This document shows, one piece after another, positions 11,301 through 24,400 of a DNA stretch of 64,000 bases (within the stretch, counting starts at the first letter, position 1; every line of letters begins with the position of its first letter). The stretch is from Diphasiastrum complanatum (taxonomy: Eukaryota > Streptophyta > Lycopodiopsida > Lycopodiales > Lycopodiaceae): contig CM055095.1 of assembly GCA_029204225.1 (NCBI GenBank), positions 67,481,940-67,545,939 of the forward strand. The letters run 5' to 3'. Under the pieces are notes generated by a model. It ran no database searches, was not told where the DNA came from, and worked only from the letters and a program-made list of their open reading frames with translations. A program made the position numbers and the translations under genes.

Positions 11301-12011
11301 TGGTTTTCTTTCCTGTTCTGAGGACAGGACCTGTTCAACGGGAGAAGAATGTTACTTCCACGTTGTGTATATAGAATTCAGCATAATCCTACACTTGGAT
11401 ACACGGTACTCCAGTAGTTGAGATTATTGGTTACACCTGAACCAGGCCAGAAATGTAATTGATAACCTTGTGAGGACCCAGTCACACATCTTATGACATG
11501 TCGAGCTGTTGCATGGGTTAAGACGGCTATTGGAATGGTGTAGAGTATCAATAGTAATGAAAAGCATGTATGGGAATATTTTGGGTTTGCATGGGCACAT
11601 GCACAGGTAAAGTATGGCTATTTTCTCTAGGAGAAACTCGCCCTATTCCCATTCCAGTTATATGATTTCATTGCCAGGATCCTATCTCTACACTTGCATC
11701 CTATCCTATGGCACGGGGGTGAGGTTATTGGAGATCGATCTATATCTTCTCACTGGTTGGGAGGTTTGGCTCCACTATCATTCCTTTGTGTGTGTCTTGT
11801 AAGCAGGATCTTGGAGGTGCTTCTCCTTACAATAAGTAATGCTCGGTCTTAGATCTTCAGCAAAAATTTTGGCACTACCCAAATCCCTATCATCAATAGC
11901 CTGTATGCGACACTGATCAGAAACATCATGAACTCCGTTTGATGTAAACCGGTGCCAGCATTAAACCTACCAATCAATAATTTAGGACCTTACTCTAAAT
12001 AACTAATAATA
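11301..12011. other. Unrecognised DNA
   Basis: No supported coding sequence. Its right part may be decayed ORF2 of the antisense LINE relic that starts at 12012, but I could not align it confidently. Confidence 0.3.
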
Positions 12012-12720
12012 TTAGAGGATGGATTCAAAATCAGCAACCTCAACAAAATAAGATGTCATAGGAGGAAAATAACATGTTGCTATAAAGACATCGGGGACCC
12101 GAGGCACTCTTGTGCCTAGGGAAATTACATATTTCTTTTTGCTGTCAATGAATTTCACTTGTCCATCCATATATACCCTACTTGATTCACAAGCTTCTTG
12201 GAATACTTTCCTCCTTTCTTCAACTTGCAAATATGTGAGGTCATCATCCAGAAAAATAGTTGCTCCCTTTAGTTTAGCTTTAAGGTGTAACATTGATCGT
12301 CTTTCTTCTAATGAGGTGAAGCAGATGATGATGAGGGTGGCATTTTTTTTGTTTGTTTTCCAAGCATGATCCATGCCTTTACTATTGTGACTTGATGTGG
12401 TGAGGCCTTACCATCCTCTGTCGTGAATAATCATGCCCAAGTTCTTTATGTTGATGCAACTCTTGCTCTAGCTCTTGGATTTTCGTGGTGGTGTGCATGG
12501 TGTCCCTTGCACACATAGCTTGCTTAGTTCTTCTTCCAATGTAGAAATCTTGGCTCCCATTGGATCCCTCTCTTCCAACCACGATCTAACATTTGCTTTA
12601 AGTTGCATCATATCACTTTTCCGAAACTCCATTGCTAATTGTTCAAGGTAGGAAGATAGGTACTGCTCATATGCTCTTAAGGGGGTGTAGAGTGTCGGAA
12701 GAGGTAAAATAGAGGCCGAG
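12012..12720 (-). pseudogene. Antisense LINE relic (copy I): ORF1 fused to endonuclease piece
   Basis: The minus-strand frame 12374-12012 matches the ORF1 C-terminal domain of copy C: a FTSLE segment, then FLDDDLTYLQVEERRKVFQ, then YMDGQVKFIDS. It runs directly into VFIATCYFPP of the endonuclease, which in copy C is about 390 bp further on. The ORF1 stop and the endonuclease N-terminus are lost or scrambled, though GC-rich remnants of the junction (CCTCGGGTCCCC) remain at about 12090-12105. Upstream (12720-12375) a broken coiled-coil-like stretch corresponds to the middle of ORF1. It is too divergent to be active. Confidence 0.75.
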
Positions 12721-12840
12721 GGATATGAGGAGTGCCTGCCTTTTTGAAGAGTGTTGGCTACAGATTTACTGGCATCGAAGGGGCTTCCTGTAGATTCACT
12801 GGCATTAAAGGGGCTGCAGGCAACAACGATGGTTGAAAAG

Positions 12841-12952
12841 TTGCTTAATTAATGTCTTTTCCATGACAAAAGGCATCAAAGATGAAAAAAGTACATGTCA
12901 ATTGTGTAGTGTCAGTGGGAGCATATGAAATGTCTTCGAAACAGTATAGAAA
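12841..12952 (-). mobile_element. LINE 3' UTR stub, antisense
   Basis: On the minus strand this is the family's last ~110 bp: a GAAGACATTTCATATGCTCCCA-like start, a spacer, the hairpin region (12863-12876, one arm mutated) and GGAAAAGACATTAATTAAGC. It lies directly upstream, in element orientation, of the ORF1 relic at 12720-12012, again head to tail. Confidence 0.7.
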
Positions 12953-13570
12953 AAATGCATGTAGATCTTAACTACCAATACATAAGCGAAATACAATACA
13001 ATAAATGTCTGGCTACAAAGAGATCATGTATTGTTATAGTGGTTAATGTCATCATGTGACATGTCCCACTGCTCTTGAAGAATGATGTGATTGAGCTGTC
13101 GCTAGAATCAGTTTGGAGATTGCTGCTGTCATCATCATGAAGGCCATTTATGAGATGTGTGTAACCTCAAGGTAGGGCGGGTAGCGCTTAGTGCAACATG
13201 ACGTGGAGTGACGAATCGTCTCTGGCCTTTATGTGAATCTCATTGTCATCATTATTTGATTCTGGATTTGTCTGTAGTCTCCTTCTAGAGAAGAAGGATG
13301 TGATTTAAAGCTGTATATTGGAGTGACTTTGTTGATTCCACTGTACTGAGAACATCTCCCGTATGATGAGAGCAACAGATGCGGGTCGTCATATGCTATG
13401 AGAGAATGCAATGTGACTGATGTTTGCCTGTCAAAGATGAGTTCCTATCGTTACTTGGAAGCTCTAGATGTATCGAAGGGAAGACCATAACCTTGGATCT
13501 TTGTTGAGGTGTATTCTGGTGATGCACTCTTGAACTGGTCCAATTCGTGCTCCACGTAATAATTTTGGAC
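12953..13570. other. Unrecognised DNA
   Basis: No supported gene or element motif. Confidence 0.3.
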
Positions 13571-13830
13571 TGCATATCGTAGAATCACCTCTGAATCATC
13601 CTAGAGCCTGAAGTCATTCTACACACTTCTGAGGCTTGATCAAGAAAATGAAATGTCAGTGCCCAATACCATCAACATCCACCTTGAATCCTAGGATATT
13701 TGCATATTGTAGAATCACCTCTGAATCATCCTAGAGCCTGAAGTTGTTCTACACACTTCTGAGGCTTGATCAAGAAAATGAAATGTCGGTGCCCAATACC
13801 ATCAACATCCACTTTGAATCCTAGGATATT
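13571..13830. repeat. Tandem duplication, two 130-bp units
   Basis: Units 13571-13700 and 13701-13830 are nearly identical (few substitutions, no length change). Both begin TGCATAT and end CTAGGATATTT. No coding signature was seen. It looks like a recent local duplication. Confidence 0.95.
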
Positions 13831-14845
13831 TGGGGATCTTACTCTGGTAGCGCATATGGCAAACCTATCCAAGGATAACATGTGCACACTATCCACTGTA
13901 AAATTATGGATCTAATTCTTCTCACTACCTTCTTGTATGCATTATGGTAGGTGCACTCATCCACATGCACACCAGCCATTCATATGCGCATGCTGTCCAT
14001 GCCATACGATGCATGATGGCTCAACTATCATTATTGCCATATTACTAATCCATTTTCTAGCCTCGGATGGGGACCCTTGGTGAACCTTCACGTACCCAAC
14101 TGGGGCATATGATAACAAAGCTAGATGCCTTTTGTGGGAAATAGTGCTCTGTAAAGGCAAGCAACCATGTTCCATTGATAGATCTGGTCGCACTATAGAA
14201 TACTGAGTTGCAAGTGTGTCCTGAAATTGGAGATAAATCCCTCTCCGCATTCTTATGTTCCTCTTAGAAAATAGATTGTCCCCCAATTGAACTAAATATC
14301 TAAGGCCGCTTGTTGCCAACAAGGACTGTATGGTCTAACTTTGCGAATTCACTCTACACAGAGGATAGATAGGTTTCTTGGGCACTCCCACTGGCCCTAG
14401 AGATGTGGGTTCCTTAGGGTGAGGGGTCTGTGGAAGATTTCTTATGTGAAGGTTCATCTATGAACACTAGTCTCTCATGTCTATGGATTACCCATGTCAC
14501 TATATCTTTTGCATCTCCAAAGGCATGTTGTCTCTTATGTGTGTATATATGTGAGGTCCCCCCTTAGAACTCCTAGAAATAGATGGCGCCCTTGTGTCGG
14601 GGAATGCACCCCACCCTCCTCTTTATCTGAGTAGCTAATTTTAGAATTGGGAATGGCCCTTGTTATTGGCATGATGGGGTGTGGTCACTGATTTATTCAG
14701 CATGTGATGTCTTAGGCAAGTCAAGAGTATGCAAACTAAAAGAATTCTAAATCTAAGAAGTGTAGACATCATAGTTAAGAGAAAAGTGGAGATGTAGTGC
14801 CAATGAAGAAAAAGAAGACAGTATTGAAAGGGAGAAGAAAGAAAG
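13831..14845. other. Unrecognised DNA
   Basis: A minus-strand open frame at 13957-14322 has no motif I know and no neighbour to support it. No other feature was seen. Confidence 0.3.
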
Positions 14846-14946
14846 AAAGCTTTATTAATGTCTTTTCCATGCCAAAAGGCATATAAGACCTATAAATGTA
14901 CATATCAAGTTTGTGGTAACAGTGGGACCGTATGAAACGTCTCCAA

Positions 14947-15003
<57 letters not shown>
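14846..15003 (-). mobile_element. LINE 3' UTR stub 1, antisense, preceded by (CT)n
   Basis: Minus-strand order: (CT)n at 15003-14951, then the 3' UTR stub (14950-14855) with TTTTGGAGACGTTTCATACG, the hairpin ATGCC-TTTT-GGCAT (14882-14869), GGAAAAGACATTAATAAAGC and a TTTC-type tail. Only the last ~100 bp of the element are present, inserted directly behind a CT tract. Confidence 0.85.
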
Positions 15004-15007
<4 letters not shown>

Positions 15008-15100
15008 TTTATTAATTTCTTTTCCATGCCAAAAGGCATATAAGACGAAAAAGATACGTGTCAAGTGTGGTAACAGAGGGAGCGTGTGTAATGACTCCAA

Positions 15101-15169
<69 letters not shown>

Positions 15170-15172
15170 CAA
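15004..15172 (-). mobile_element. LINE 3' UTR stub 2, antisense, preceded by (CT)n
   Basis: Minus-strand order: (CT)n of about 60 bp (15168-15107), a stub with TTGGAGTCATTACACACGCT, the hairpin (15039-15026), GGAAAAGAAATTAATAAAGCG, then the CT tract that precedes stub 1. The two stubs form a CT-stub-CT-stub array ending about 150 bp before a DRP5B exon. Confidence 0.85.
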
Positions 15173-15320
15173 GTCAACCTATGACACTGAACCCCAAGGC
15201 CTTTTAGATGCTATAGATGGAATTAAGCCAACTGATAAGCTAGCCTTGCAATCTCAAGCTAGCCTTGCTAGCTTGTAAGCTAGCCTTCCAATCTCAAGCT
15301 TATATTTTCTTCACATTCAG

Positions 15321-15478
15321 AATGCTGGAATGCGTTTGTATGGAGGAGCTCAGTACCATAGAGCCATGGCAGAATTTCGCTTTGTCGTTGGAGGAATGAA
15401 GTGTCCCTCAATCAGCAGAGAAGAGATTGTAAATGCATGTGGTGTGGAAGACATTCATGATGGAACAAACTACTTCAG
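15321..15478 (+). CDS. DRP5B: DRP5B exon a (first in window)
   Basis: Acceptor TTCACATTCAG at 15320, phase 0, donor GTACCT at 15479. It encodes [18 protein letters not shown] and on to [14 protein letters not shown] very short 82-bp intron follows. The preceding exon was not found in 1-15320. Confidence 0.95.
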
Positions 15479-18400
15479 GTACCTGAACCCAATTTCATTA
15501 TAAAATTAGACTTCTGTTTCGATCAGTGTGAACATAAGAAAGGAGTTGCTTGTATTGCAGAACAGCGTGCGTTATCGCTGTGGCGAAAGCTCGGGACGTG
15601 TTCGAGCCCTTTTTGCATCAGGTGAGATACTTAGGTCCAACTCATTGTAATAAGCTCATGAATCATGATAAGGCACCTTTGCTGGTCCTCCTTAAAAGAG
15701 CGAACACTGTGTCTGCAAAGTGAGTTTTTTAAACTGAACCTCTGCAATGTCCTTGCTCTGGAAATATATTCACCAATACTCTACAGGTTTCAACATTTGG
15801 CAGATGATAGATTTTCACAGTGTCACATTATACCTATTATGATATCTTTGCAGACTGTTAAACTGTGAGTGATGTCTGTTGAGCAGAACATTATCTACCC
15901 AATATTCATGTACTTCAGTTCTGACGAAACTGTTAGTAATTGCTTGTCCACAATCATAGGCTCATATTCTAATTTCTATCTTCATGGGAAATGGGAGACT
16001 TGTTTAGAACAGTTGAAGTAGTGCATATTCAAGCAGGAAGCCTACAACCTCTTGATCTATTGGGCAGTACAAGGCTCATGCTGCATTCTAACAGCTTGAA
16101 GTGGGTTCTTGATAAGCAGAAGGCACAGTGGAAGCCTTCAATAGAATGCGTTTATACTTTTGTTTTGATATGTTTTACCTCAAGAAACTAGTTCCTGAAA
16201 GTAATTGACAGAAGTTCTCTTTGTTGAATCTGTCCTGTAGTTTGAGTGACAAATTTTGATGGGTTTGAAGATGTGCAGGTTCCAAATTATCTTTTTAGGT
16301 TTGGAGCAGTTTCTGAGTAAATGGCGGAGTGAGTGGGAGCTCTTCAAGTCTTTGTTTTGATCACTGTATGAACATGTTCCCATATGATTGCCCACTTAAA
16401 TCCCAAGTGACCTTCTCACCACCGTTCTTCACACTGCAGCCTCATTGGCCTTTCCGTCTAAACCTTTGAATGATAGCCGCTGGCAAGAAAGAGAACTACT
16501 TTGAGTTTGTGGGTAAATCAGCATCAAATGGTTCATCATTGCGAATAGGAGCACACAACAAATCGACTTGGAATATCACAAACCTTTGTAATAAAAGGAA
16601 GCTCTCACTAGTATGTAATGAGACTAAGTTTTGCAATATGCAAAAAGGATCCACTACTCAATGATGCTCAGGTTGTTTCAGATATAGCAGTTGATCAGGA
16701 TATCTATCTTGAGCCATATTGTGAGAGTACTACTCCTTCTGAGTGTTTTTTTGCGTCACCTTGTGAGCCTCCTTCCGTGAGCAAGGTTCAATCTTATTGT
16801 GTGGGAGAGTTACCTGAGTTGCTTGAGATGGTCATTGAGTTACCTGAGTTAGTCATGCACTCCATCACACTCTCTTCAATAGCCTTGGTATGATGCTGAG
16901 CTCACTACCACCCAGTAGGGTGTCCATGCACAGCAGTGTGCTCCCCATGTCCTATGTGATACCAGACACACCTACCCACGTTTACTTCGTAAGAAAAAGC
17001 AGGATTATCAAGAGAGTGAAGGGAGGAGGCTCATCGGCCTCCTCTTTAGCTCCTCTTCAGGTGCTTTCTAGTGAGAGTTCATCCCATGTGCTCCACCTCC
17101 TCTCCTAACAGATTTGCAGGCATGAACCGACTATGCCCCCTCATTATACACCATTCCCACAGACACATCCATCACCATTTTGCCCAGACCTTCTGATTTC
17201 TAGTTCTTCACCTCGAATATGGTACAGATTGCCATTAAGAGGCTGAAGACACACTATGCAAATGACATTGGGGAATTAGAGGCAGATTTCCTCATCCACG
17301 CCGCTAACATACTCTCACCCACCACCCTAGCCACCTTGTTTAACCAAGCAATGGCCTTAGGTTTTCCTCAATCATCCATCCCATCCATAAGAGTGGTGAT
17401 CCCGTGATACCGGATAGTTATTGCATTATCATGATTGGGCATGTTATTGCAAAGAGAGAGTTTGGGGGTTGCACATACTACGAATACGTTCTTCATTAAA
17501 GTCTATCCAATTAACAGAAAACTATTGCATATTGTTCTCCTTAGGGAGAAGCCCTTACCCTAGCTAGCTTAGTTTTTCTTTTAGATACTCTATCCTAAAG
17601 TGTGCTTTTAGACACATTTTTGCTTTTGTGATTGAATGTTGCCCTATCCCAACTCACTTTTGGAGGGAAGTTGAAATAGGCTCTCTTATTCAAATCTCCT
17701 CTAGTTAGGCACTTTAGTTTTGGGTCATCATGCTAAGCACATGTGGAATCTTAATTGCACATCATGCTCTTAAAGGTCCTTTGATTTGACCCAATTAACT
17801 TTCCAGAACTTCACAAGTGCGACAAGATGCAACATCTTTTAGTTATTAAACAATGGTTAGATAGTGACTATGTTCCAATATGTACTCAAATCATTCATTT
17901 GTGGCTAGTTGTGGACCTTGCATGTGCTGCTAGATAGTAGGAGGATGGAGTGCTAGTTATAGATTTGTTTTTTCCACTTGATTGCTTTTGATTGTTGATG
18001 TTAACTTGTATTGCTTTTTGAAGATATATTTAGATCATGCGTGAATTCAGACTTCCATTTATTGCATGGATGCAGTTAGGTTTTCGACTATCTCATATTT
18101 TGAGAAGACTGTTACCTATAGCATTATATTTGCTCCAGGTTAGTTCTTCCTCATGTGCTTATCAATTTTATGATATGTTTTATATTAGTGTTGGACTGTT
18201 CTATCTATAAACCGTGACTTGTTATTTTAGGATAAAATCGACCAGAACGTAAGATGAAATTTGCTATCATGATTTATGCACTTGGGGAAATAATAGCTTG
18301 TTCAACATTTCAACTAGAAGTATAGGGTCTGACAAATTTGCTTGTAGTGTGCTCATAAGTGATTCTTTAGATCATAGTTGCCGCGAATCACGATTCTCAG

Positions 18401-21400
18401 GCAATGGCAGAGAATTGCTGTTCAAACTGTTTTTTTTCCTTATGAGCTGTTTTTTGGCGCATTGTTTCAGCTGTATATTTACCTTAAAATGGATATTACC
18501 CACCAAAATGAATTAAAATATTTTTTTTCCAAAACTTTAACCAAAACCGTGAATCGTGGTTCGAACCGCGATTCAATCTAGAAATACTTATAAACAATAC
18601 ACAAAGGCAATACACAAAGGAAGGAAAGTTTTCAAAGCCACAAATACAAAGCAATTTGACAACGAATGCCATCTACGATGTTGCAAAGGCTAGAGTTTGC
18701 ATTACACATGCATGGTGGAAAATTTAAGCTTTCATTGCTTCAGGACTGCTTTTCCAAGAGAGATGAAGCTCTGGTGCTCTCAGGTTTGATGCAAAATAAC
18801 TGCATGCATTTTTACCAAGCAATAAGCTCTGGGTATTCATGTTCAAAAACCTGTCATATCATAATGCAAAGGCACAAAAAATTATTGGAGTGGTATCTTA
18901 TAAAAAATGTGGTATTATATGGACAGATTATTAGAAGACCAATCAATCTATCTTTGCTACTATGTGAACATTGCAACACTCAATGCATAAAACTAGGCTA
19001 GCACTGCAAAGCAATAGTAAAGGTGCATGGGGTCTTACCGTCTAGCCGTTGGCAGTCTGCATCTTCAGGGAGAATTCAATTTCAATGAGTCCATGCTGGA
19101 GACAGCGAGAGTCGTTACACCATTTGTGCATGTCACTACTTATGCGACAAGGAATCTCGCTACTGTAGGATAGTTAGAGTCACTGCCGCTGTTTACTGGG
19201 ACTTCCATTCAAAGCTTATAACACTTCTCCTTTTACCTTCTAGCTTCGGGCATGTGTCAGACTCTATACATTGTGTTACCACTTAACAAAGTCCTGTGTT
19301 CTAAAATCCTTAAAAAGGATTTTTTAAGGTATTTGTAAACAAACTATGTTCTAATGGGGTACCTATGTACTTCATACTATCTCAATTCGAGGGATAACAA
19401 TGAGACATGCTACACCTCTATTGTGAGGTTTCCTTCTCCTCACCCTTCTTTTTGTGACCATTGCAACCTTGCTCTATGGAGACTTTGTGAAATTGAATAA
19501 GTATGGACGGTAATCCGAACTTGCTTATTGGCTAAGCTCTATAAATTTTTGTTGGCCATATGTTAAGTTATGAACTCATCAATAGTAAGCTAATGTGTTG
19601 CTATCCTAAATTAAAGCTCTGAAGTGAAGATATTAAAATTTCAGAAGGCACACCCAAAATTTTTCGACGGTTTTTAGCTATTATTGGATCGTCTCTATTG
19701 GAGGTTCCTGCTAGCCTTTCAAATGTAGCTTAAAAGATCTTCCTCCAATGACTGGGATGTCAATGACATGCCTCAGGCAGTTTTCCAAAATGATTAAGGA
19801 CAACACCACAAGTTTGATCCGACTAGCAACTTTACAATTTAGTGATATGACCTTGTTGGACAATGGTGTCCTTTACTGTAAATATTGCCTTGTGTAGATC
19901 TAGAAGATCTTGTTGTGGATAGCTTTGGAGCGAAACCACCCAACCAAAGAGAAACTGATCCCTCAACAGCTTCACCCTTGAGCGACAATACAAATTTTCC
20001 CAGACATGGACGAAAAATATCATTTATCATATGTTGAAATATTGCAGGTGCATTTGTTGAACCAGAAGGTAGCACTAAGAATTCCTAATGTTCAAACCTT
20101 GTCTGAAAACCAGTTTTCAGCTCAAACACTTTAATGAATTCTAATCTGATGATATTCGTTTCCGAGGTTAATTTTTGTGAAGTATTTAGCCCCACCTAAC
20201 CGATCAACCAGATCATCCATCCCGGGCAATGAATATTTGTTTCTAATAGGTTACCTTATTTAATCCTTTATAATCCACACACATCGGGAAGCCTTCGTCT
20301 TTATTCACTTTTAGAAGAAGAAGAGCACCCCAATGGCAATTTACTGGGTCTTGTATGTCCCATCTTAAGATAATTTTCAATCTGATTAATAATCTCTATC
20401 TCCTCTTTTTGAGATAGGATGACTTCCGGGTATTAACTCAATTATGTGATCTATTGACCAAGAATTATATTTTGTGCGTGCTAAATCTAAAACATGAAAA
20501 TCATCTAATTCTCTGTAATCTTGAATGACTACTGGGAGCTGCGGTACTTTGACTTCTCAAGTCCCCAACTCTGCACTTGAAGCTAGATATACTTCATATC
20601 TATGATTGCTGTTTCCAGGCAGAGTTTTTGCACAAGACAAGAATTAATAAAATTATGAGTTGATCCATTGTCCTCTAAATTTCGACCTTTTAAGCTCCCA
20701 TATAGTTCCTACAGCCTACTGATCCTGACCATAGCTATTGAGTAACTTCAATTCATCCTAGAGAGCAAGCATGCAAAGTTTGCAACAAGGAAATTGATCC
20801 AATCTATCACTTTTCTAGACTAAAGACCAATATATTTGACTAATTTCAATGGATATTTTTCCCATGCAAGTGAAAGACCTCTACTAACTCAAATTGATGT
20901 CATGCAGGTACTGAACGTTGTGATCCTACTCTACACCAACTCTGCAGCTGAAGCTAGATATTTTTGACTAGTTCAAAATAATCATCCTACTTGTGTGAAT
21001 GAATAACTCAAAGATTATGATCATCAAATATTAAAGAAAGGAATGAACAAGCTGTCACTTTTAGTATCTTAAGCTCATCTTTTAGTCCTTAACACTTAAA
21101 GGCAAATCTTAGAGAGTAGTTCTTAATGGAAACTTCCTGGTATAATTGAAGAATGTCGATGTAGTCTTGTAAGTTGACTTTCTTTTGCCCACTTAACATT
21201 GGGGGATCTGTAATGCTTAAACTTAAGAAGATACTCTCTTGTAACACGCTATTATGATTCTTTCAAGATTTTTGAAGTCCTTACCTGTCTTACTTAGCAG
21301 CTCAAGTTGCTTCTTGTTTCTAATGTTCATCCTATCTTTCATGTTATTCTACTTCGTGCCACTATCTCGTATTCCAATCTTGTTTAGCCACTGAAGAAAA

Positions 21401-24400
21401 TATGTTTCAGTGCATTCCCTAGCTATCATTGCTATTAAATTGTTGAGTTTCAAGTGTAGTGGTATCGCTTTCAAAAGATAGTACACACATGAATCTAAGT
21501 GAGTTTTCCATGATTTTGGGACCAAGCATTTTATTGGAGTGAAAGTTACTTTTTTAGTATGTAGAGTCTCCATCATAACATTCTTTGTTAAAGACCGTAT
21601 CACTCATTTCAATAAAGGAAGATAAGAAACTCGATGAGCGCTTGTGCTTGATTCACCAAGTGCTCTTCTAACTTGATAGTATATTGTGATCTAAAATCTA
21701 AAGATGGCATTGGTCTGCATAACCTTCACTTCAACCTTTGCAAATATGCTTCTTAGATCAAATCAAACATTTCCCCAAAAAAAGTGGAGTGTGTAGAGTG
21801 TGTTATTGTAAGGCCCAGCGGCCATGACATTTTTGCATATAAGCTATCAGTGTAGCAAGAGTGCCGATGGATTGGGACTGGACAGGCCATGCTGGATGTG
21901 GAGCATCGGAGCTATGTTTCTGAGCAAATGCAACATGAGAAGGCTAACACCATGTGTACAGAATAGAACCAAAATTGTAGTGAAAAGTAAAACAATAGCC
22001 AATCCAGTATAGTTGATCCAAAAGATCAAACTTGAAAGAACCGATAAGCTTCTAATCGATAAAAATATATGATTGATACGAATAAAACCAAACATTTTTG
22101 ATTAATATATATTATGGATCTGATTGGAAAATCAAATGTACTTTGGGTGAAGTATATATCTAAATCCAAAGTCCCTTTTCTTGTTGTTTGCCACGTATTT
22201 CAAGCATGATATTGCAACCATTTCTGTTGTTCTTTTGAAGTATTCAAACTGAATGCTATGAGATGAGTGTTTAAAGAAGAACCATGCATAATTCTCTCAA
22301 CCGATTGTCTTGTTATTTGCAGAAAGATGGGGAATATCTTAGTGGCCATAATATGTTCATGAAACGAGTCTCTGCTGCATTCCACAATTTTGTGGAGACT
22401 ACTGAACGAGCATGCCGAGAAAAGTAGGTTCATTTGGTGCATATTGTTTAATTGTAATTTTTGGAAATTTGCCTTGTATGCTTAGAAATGTTGTAAGCAA
22501 ACGTGACGAGTGCATATATGATGTCTATAGCTTAGAGGAGATTTGTCTTGGAATTAGAATATAAGCATGTGTTGCTTGGAGCTTGGTGGGAAATGACTAT
22601 CATTTTCATTGTACTAGGAGGCATTGGTATCATTACTGGTTGTCTTTTTTGCTTTTGAAAAAGAACATGTGGCTTTAGTTTGTCTTGTCTGTCTCAAATG
22701 TATGTCAACATTATAGATAAGATATACTGTATACTGAAGTTTGTCGGTATTGTTCAACTTGGTGTGATTTTAAAAGTAGTCATTAGTAGCTGGTATTGAT
22801 TGATAGGTTATGTGTCTTGTATCTATCAAAGACTCTAGATTAGGAAAATAATCTGTTAACATTATTTAGAATCAATCGTTGAGAGCATTTTCCTTTGAAC
22901 CTTAAAGTCCTTCTAACATAGAAGTATCTGGTTTGATTGGAAGCAAGATCGGTAGATCACAAAATAGAGTTGATTCTAGGTAGTCAAACCATCTTGAGAC
23001 AACCTTATAAGTTTAGTCAAAAGAAAGAGATAGACATTACTATGTAAATAGAGAACTGTGGACACATACAACCGAACTCTCTCTGTACAAGGGAAACATG
23101 TCCCTTCCCAAGTCAAGTTGTAGCAGCCTGCCTCATAGGAAATATAGGACCGCTAAAGAGGACACCTAAGTAAGTGTAGGATGATACAACCTCCAGTATG
23201 AATGCCCTGGATGTATTGAAGACCATAACCTTGGTCTTCGCAATGTTAACTCTCAAACCCCATCTAGTACAAAAAGCTCTCTTAATGGCCGTGTGGATCA
23301 TGTCGGGAGTGAAGAAGGTGAATTCACATGGGCGTGGGGACATAGAGATGGGTGAATCAGTGGGTATAGTGTATAGTGAGGTGGCATATGTGGTCCATGT
23401 CTGGAATTCATCAATAAGGGGAGGTGGAGCATGAGGAATGAACATGTGCCAAAAGGCACCTGTGGAAGACCTTTGTGAAATGGTATACCAAACAATCCTA
23501 ATAACTTCACTACCTGAGAGTATGCAGATTATAAAAATAAAATCAACGATTAATCCATAGGTATATGGCATCATCCAATATCTCTATCTCCTTGGTTTGC
23601 TGCAAATAAAGTATCAACTTGAAAATGGCCTCCACTTGTAGCAGAAGGGGAACATCAAATTCCGCGAACATAACATGATGACGTACAATAGGTTTACCCA
23701 CTAGGTAACATGCCAACTTGAAGATGTGAAAGATAAGCTCAATTTGAGGTAGTAAGCCATGTACACCAAAACTCCAAGACATTCAAAATAGTACAGTCTA
23801 TGGTGGTGTGACAGACATCTTGCGAACGTACTCCCTCTATATTATGCTTTACAGAGTCCAATTTGGTTTTCTGTAGCAAAACTTATGATCATTGAAAGTT
23901 TGGCAATTTCTAGTTCAACGACAAATTTTTGAAATGTTCTGATTGCATGTCGGAAAGTTAAGCAATAGGTTGCATGTCCTCTGTGGAAAAATCATTTTTG
24001 TATGTGTAGGAACATGGCACAACGAGTTACAATAGTTTTCGGGATGAAATTTCATGCATGAGTACAATTTTTGTAAGTAGTTAAAAAGTGATTTTTTAGT
24101 TCAGTTAGGCAGTTTACGTAAAAAAATCGATTTTTTTATAAATCATTGCATGTGAATCTTGTTGCATGCCGGATGTTTCGAGATTATTTCAATTTGGATT
24201 GATAACAGTGAAACTGAGAGTTCGATGAAGAAAATCAATTTCACGGTTTCAGTCCATATCGAACAGAGTTTAAAAATCCCAGTTACGTAAATTTTTGAAA
24301 GAAATGAAATCATTTTGAATTTTATGTAAATCTATTGGTTATTGATTGAAAAGAAATTGGCTTAAAAAGCAAATGGCCTTACTATGATGTAATTAGTCGG

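Noticed and set aside
14855-15172. Long Ser-Leu repeat open frame (minus strand) and similar SLSLSL or RERERE frames at 6850, 14913 and 37708
   Set aside because: These are translations of CT/GA microsatellites in LINE tails, not proteins.
1-15320. Search for upstream DRP5B exons (GTPase motifs, sequence just before the GMRLYGG block)
   Set aside because: No matching segment with splice borders was seen; very short exons could have been missed, but the rest most likely lies outside the window.
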